The position numbers and the translations under genes are program-made. A stretch of DNA of 64,000 nucleotides, taken from assembly GCA_964017145.1 (NCBI GenBank), contig OZ024843.1:2347001-2411000 (forward strand). The letters are read 5' to 3'. Position 1 is the stretch's first letter. Each line of letters starts with the position of its first letter. The DNA comes from Agrocybe praecox. Lineage: Eukaryota > Basidiomycota > Agaricomycetes > Agaricales > Agrocybaceae. Below, one piece after another: positions 59,729 through 64,000 of this stretch. The notes beneath the pieces were generated by a model that saw only the letters and a program-made list of their open reading frames with translations, was not told where the DNA came from and searched no databases.

Positions 59729-60934
59729 ATGCAGGCTCCTTCATCCCACCATCTGGAAATTGCGGAGTGAGTACAATCAATATTTTCCAGTGTATTTCCA
59801 ATATTTTAATTCCTTGCAGGTTGCTTGTTATCTTGACAATTATTAAACGGTGTCAATCATCCTTGCCATCGGATGGCATGAAATACCATCCCAGTTTCGA
59901 CGATATCACAGGCTCCGAAGACTTAGATGTATGCGTTTTTCTTTTTAAGAATACTCTATATCATTGACATGCTGTGACATATAGGGCAAAAAATTTGAAC
60001 TACTTGAGCAATTTTGTTGTTATGAGGAAGTGACTTCTCGGTCCGTTGAATGTTTTTGTGCCGCTGAAGACGCAGAAGTTCTCGAGCGTTACATGGGCGA
60101 TCTAAACCAATGGTGGGAAGTCTTTAAACAAACACCAGTAGCAACGCTCGTACATATGGCAAGACTTGCTACAAATTTGCGCGCGAAGATATTTTTACCT
60201 AAAGAACTTGAAGGCGATAACATACCGGCAAAAGGGAGTGTTGAGCGTGTCAAGGCTTACTCGGATGTTATAGCTTTTTTGGAGAAACTATCTCTGCAAT
60301 TAGGACACCTGAAGGCTATTAACAAACAGCTCATCACTCCTCTTCCTGCGGATCCATCGGATACTTCCGATGGCATTATTTCCAGACGCCTAAATGAGGT
60401 ACTCCTGATCATGTTTTTTCTCCCAAGTCCCTTCTATCATCTAACGTGATATTTTCTACCAAGATCGAAGCAAAAATACACAATCTTCAGGACACCCAAA
60501 GGAAAGTCCGAAAGGAAGTTCCAGACCTTCGTGACTTGCTACCAATCAACGAGAAAGTGAAGATCGCAGTGTCCAACATTGTAGACGAGTGGTTCTCCGA
60601 GCAAAAAGCAAACTTTCTTGCGGACAATTCTCGAGGCTATGTTGCCGATGCTCTGCGCCTCTTCGAGGAAGGCATTAAACCAACGCTGGCCGCCGCTCAG
60701 GAGGCCAAAGAAAAATGCTACGATGAGATTATAACGGCCCGTCTGGCGAAAATGAGTCTAAATCCTTGTAGGCCATTAAACGCTGTCCCTAGTACTATTC
60801 CCCTCGCTAGTGCCACTTCGACTATGAATCAGATCAGTGTAGCAGATGGCGCCTCTTTTTCCTTGCAATCGACCATCTCCGGCTCTGTCACCATCCAGGA
60901 TGAGGACGTTGATATGGCCATAATGAACTCTTAG
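59729..60934 (+). CDS. Uncharacterised coiled-coil protein
   Basis: I do not recognise this gene with confidence. Exons join across introns near 59768-59819, 59931-59984 and 60399-60464 to give about 330 residues, starting MQAPSSHHLEIAELLVILTI. Later come DITGSEDLDGKKFELLEQFC, then EDAEVLERYMGDLNQWWEVF, KAYSDVIAFLEKLSLQLGHL, IEAKIHNLQDTQRKVRKEV, and EKVKIAVSNIVDEWFSEQKA. Heptad-like hydrophobic spacing in several of these stretches supports coiled coils. The C-terminal 70 residues are Ser/Thr-rich and probably disordered. There is no signal peptide, membrane helix or catalytic motif. Small coiled-coil kinetochore or tethering subunits look similar, so a structural role is possible; a profile search against fungal kinetochore families would decide. 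Confidence 0.65.
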
Positions 60935-62360
60935 GCGCCCAAGCATTTCCGGCTAATCCTAGGTGTTCAGTATCTTGTGCAATGCAACAACACCATCACC
61001 TCCAGGCTTTACTTCTTGCTTCTTGTCATTGCCTTCCGGTCTATTCCCCGCCACCGCCAAACGAAGAATGATGCATTCTCTTAGTGGATACATCATGTAC
61101 CACGCCTGTCGACCAGTGGTCTTATTCTTGTCACTTTTCTCAGCGCGCGCCTCGTGCAACATACCCTGAACAGAATTATACACACAACCATCGATCACGC
61201 CATCCATCCATCGATCGAACATTCCACACAGGAGGGTCGTTTGGCAAATATATTTTCAAATGCTACTGTTACAATGTGAAATAAATGGACGTAAAAAAAA
61301 CCAGTGATAACAAACGAGAGGGGTGAACAGAAGAAATGAAGGAGGTTGTACACTGATAATGATAAATGAACAAACATGAATGACGGAAGGAAGAAAACTT
61401 GAGTTGACGGCGAGTATGGAGAACGTGGAAAATAGAAATAGGAGGGTTATTTTTACGGAGCTTGGAAGGAGGGTGGATGGATGGGGTGTGTCAATTCTTT
61501 GAAGGTTTAATAGGAATTAGCGTGGCAAGTGGAAAAAAAAAGAGGCTTGAACGGAGGGAGGCATGATATATATCCAAAAAAAAAGGAGGAAGAGAGAAAG
61601 AAAATTGTAATAATGTCCATGAAGAAAACGGCGCACAATATACACAAATCAATAATAAAACGGAAAAAATAGGAGAGTCATGACCACATAAAAACCATGG
61701 TGTGGACGACTGAAAAAAGGAGAATGCTGACGGTGTTTACGATGAGAGACTGTAAGGTAATGCGTTTTTACTAAAGTATGGTACGTATGTGTGTCGTATG
61801 TATGTATTTAACAAGTTAGGGGATCAATGCTGGCAGGCTAATAAGGAGCGTGGGTGTGCGTGTGGCTGTGGGTTGGGCGGTAAATAGGAATAATAAGTGG
61901 ATGAAGGCGCCGAGGTAAGTGGAGTAGTCATCAACTAGAAATTGGGGGGGGGAGAATGATAATAATATAAATAAAACAAAGACGTCCATGGGCGAGAAGA
62001 AAAAAAGAAGAGTCGAAGCGCCAGAAAAGAGGGTGGGTATGAAGAGGGCACCGACGACAACAGCAACAGCAACAGCACAGAAGGGATGGTCGAACCAGCA
62101 GAAAACATATTTCGACATAGACGTAGAGAGGCGAGGCGGGGCAAGTTATCCCATCTAAGGGCACAAGTCGATAACAAGGAAGCGTTGGCATACACCAAGG
62201 CAGAGTGGAGCCGGAACGTAAAAATTCCCACTCCAATCCAGGAACATTGAACGCGAATGGAGAACAGGATCTCATCATGTATGACGAGCGCCAATTTAGA
62301 CACAGCACAAGCCACAATTCCGTAACGTCCTCCCTTCACGATCATATAGCTGGCCTCTTT
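60935..62360. other. Intergenic region, purine-rich
   Basis: The 1.4 kb between the coiled-coil gene and the final gene is convergent. From about 61300 the plus strand is G/A-rich with poly-A runs and repeated GGAGG and GAAGAAA stretches, so the minus strand is C/T-rich; this may be a long 3' untranslated region of the final gene. Frames here are low-complexity and not coding in my view. Confidence 0.45.
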
Positions 62361-64000
62361 TCATGAAACCGCCCATCCTCCCGTTTTCCTGAAGCTGGCC
62401 TTACCCACCGAACCTCCACTTGATTGCACATTTCCTCCCGAAACGACGGGTACACCACCCACACCGGGTACGAAGCCCATGTTCATGTTCGGAACCAAGA
62501 AATTAGGTCCACTCGAGTTCATGGCCATATAATTATAGGGCATGGCAGGCGAATCGAGCGATATAGAGGGCATGAACATGGGTATAGGCCCTCCTGACTG
62601 TTGCATCGGCATCATCGGTGCTACCCAAGAACTAGGTCCTTGAAGATATTGCGGCTGCATCGGCCTCCCCCTGGAAAGTGATGGGTAGGATTGCGATGTC
62701 GCTGCAGCAGGCCGTGACTGCGCATTTCGATGGGTGGACGTGGTCATCACTGCGGCAGTAGATTGTGTTCGCGAGGTCCGTCTCGAATCATCACTACCCC
62801 TCCGTTGGTGCTGCGGTCTAGATGGAGTCGAATTCACCAAAGGTTGCCGAGTCCGCGACTGTGAAGAGGAGGAAGAGGTTCTTTGCTGATGCTGATTCAC
62901 GCGCTCGGTACTCGAGTTGATCGACCCCTTGGAAGAAATTGATGGCCCAGGCGATGCATTGCGGGACGAAGATGAAGGCGATCGAGACTTGTACGCGTGT
63001 TTCATAAAAGGAGCCGTTGGTGGCAGCAAGGGCATGTCATGGACGTAATCCGGAACAATTGGAACGGGAGGGATGTACTGGAAATTGGGATTGCTGCCCG
63101 ACCAAGTCGGATACGATACGATCATGGGAGGACGCATGGGAGATACTGACGCCGCCGCCATGGAATTGCGTTTGCTTCCGCTGCGGACATCCTCGGAAGA
63201 CGAAGTGTGTGTCGAGTACGTGGAAGGAGGCCGGGAACCTGGAGAGACAGATATGGGGGAATAAGTCATACTAGGTGGTCGAGAGCTGCCAGGTGAAGAA
63301 TCATAGGGAGGCGAGCTTGTTAAATGGGTACTGTAAAGAGGACCATCAGGGGACTCGTTCCGCGGAATTGATATTGAAGGAGGGCCATCGTGGGGTATAC
63401 GTGAAAATCTTCTAGTAGAGTCTGCGGCCTTATTACGTCCCGACTCATTTAAAGACGTGGAAGAACCAGAAGGGACCAGGAGGGACTGCGTATTTGAAGG
63501 CGTAGAAACCACTCCTCCAGCCCTTGCTGTTTCCCTCCGCAACCTTGTCGCAGCGATGGTCTCTGCGTACAATGCCTTTTCCTTTTCCTTGCGCTCCTTT
63601 TCCATTAACTGCCTCTTCTGCTCTCGCTCTAACGCTTCGACCTCTTTCTGAGCAATTTCACGTTCGCGCTGACGCCGAGTTTCTTCTTCCTCCTTGGCAC
63701 GGCGAAGCCGTTCCTGCCTCAGAAAATCTGCTTTTTCTTCACGTTTTTTCTTCATGCGCACGACATGTAGTGGTATAGCATCCTCTCCATCACTTTCGGA
63801 ATCTGCGAAGCGTACGTTTCGCTTGAGAATTGATTTGAGTGCGGGTTGGTCAACGGAGTTGTTGGAGTCGTTTCGTAGAGGGGATGGGGCAGTTGAGTAC
63901 GAGTTACGTTTTGGAGCTGGAATACAATGATTAACAAGGTGATCAGCAGAAGAGAAGCAGAACTAAAAATACCAGCAAGGGGTGACTGTTCGGAGAGGGG
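62361..64000 (-). CDS. Uncharacterised disordered protein with coiled coil and RVxF-like motif (5' end outside window)
   Basis: I do not recognise this gene, which enters from the right edge. The main exon runs from about 63920 down to the stop at 62361. A small upstream exon encoding PLSEQSPLA ends near 63973. The visible part, about 530 residues, opens with PALKSILKRNVRFADSESDG, whose RNVRF is a good RVxF-type docking motif for protein phosphatase 1. A charged coiled coil follows (KKKREEKADFLRQERLRRAK, then EKERKEKEKALYAETIAATR). The remainder is Ser/Pro-rich and low complexity, with Met/Pro-rich segments PMIVSYPTWSGSNPNFQYIP and GPIPMFMPSISLDSPAM, ending KTGGWAVS. A PP1-regulatory or cytoskeletal role is possible, but only the short motif and the coiled coil are directly visible. 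Confidence 0.65.

Noticed and set aside
61816..62345. Overlapping minus-strand frames rich in Phe, Leu and Ser
   Set aside because: They come from the C/T-rich strand of a likely 3' untranslated region and shift frame among themselves.

Overview
The window looks like nuclear chromosomal DNA from a filamentous basidiomycete, most likely a mushroom-forming agaricomycete. Almost every gene is cut by short introns of about 50-60 bases with GT..AG ends. There are two secreted eight-cysteine class I hydrophobins, a velvet regulator, and a dense mix of conserved eukaryotic housekeeping genes on both strands. I see no operons, rRNA, CRISPR array, viral genes or intact transposon, and I could not identify a tRNA by eye. 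All gene models were built by hand from reading frames and splice signals, so inner exon edges are inferred.

Layout, left to right. 1-8300: the 3' part of a USP36/Ubp10-type ubiquitin protease, a mitochondrial PP2C phosphatase (minus), an unknown basic protein, and an ACT-domain protein of the CASTOR type. 8300-11300: a gene-poor 3 kb stretch. 11300-21000: an unknown gene with repeated HIVI motifs (minus), a membrane-anchored short-chain dehydrogenase (minus), a very large disordered protein (plus), and a secreted PR-1/CAP protein (minus). 21000-29200: prefoldin subunit 2 head to head with the complex I TYKY subunit, an unknown gene, a candidate INO80 subunit F (minus), and complex I GRIM-19. 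29200-40700: a double HMG-box protein, a GNAT acetyltransferase (minus), a large mitochondrial-type PPR protein, a VelB-like velvet factor (minus), and an Arf GAP. 40800-48100: methylcrotonoyl-CoA carboxylase beta, MLH3, and a small Rtc3/SBDS-like stress protein. 48300-52000: two hydrophobins, divergently transcribed, 2.5 kb apart. 52200-57200: AFG1 ATPase head to head with UreF, and eIF3f head to head with TOM7. 57600-64000: an RNF220-like E3 ligase (minus), a coiled-coil protein, and the 3' part of a disordered protein (minus).

The genes do not form one pathway. Mitochondrial functions are over-represented (TYKY, GRIM-19, PPR, MCC beta, AFG1, TOM7, PP2C), but this may be chance. Several closely spaced divergent pairs probably share promoters. 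The most notable points are a 4-base micro-exon in the Rtc3-like gene, a GC-AG intron in the Arf GAP gene, CRE and AP-1 palindromes upstream of the Rtc3-like gene, the hydrophobin pair with a matching TATA element upstream of each, the CASTOR-type nutrient-sensor homologue, and several gene families I could not recognise. I did not find a convincing entirely new multi-gene system.
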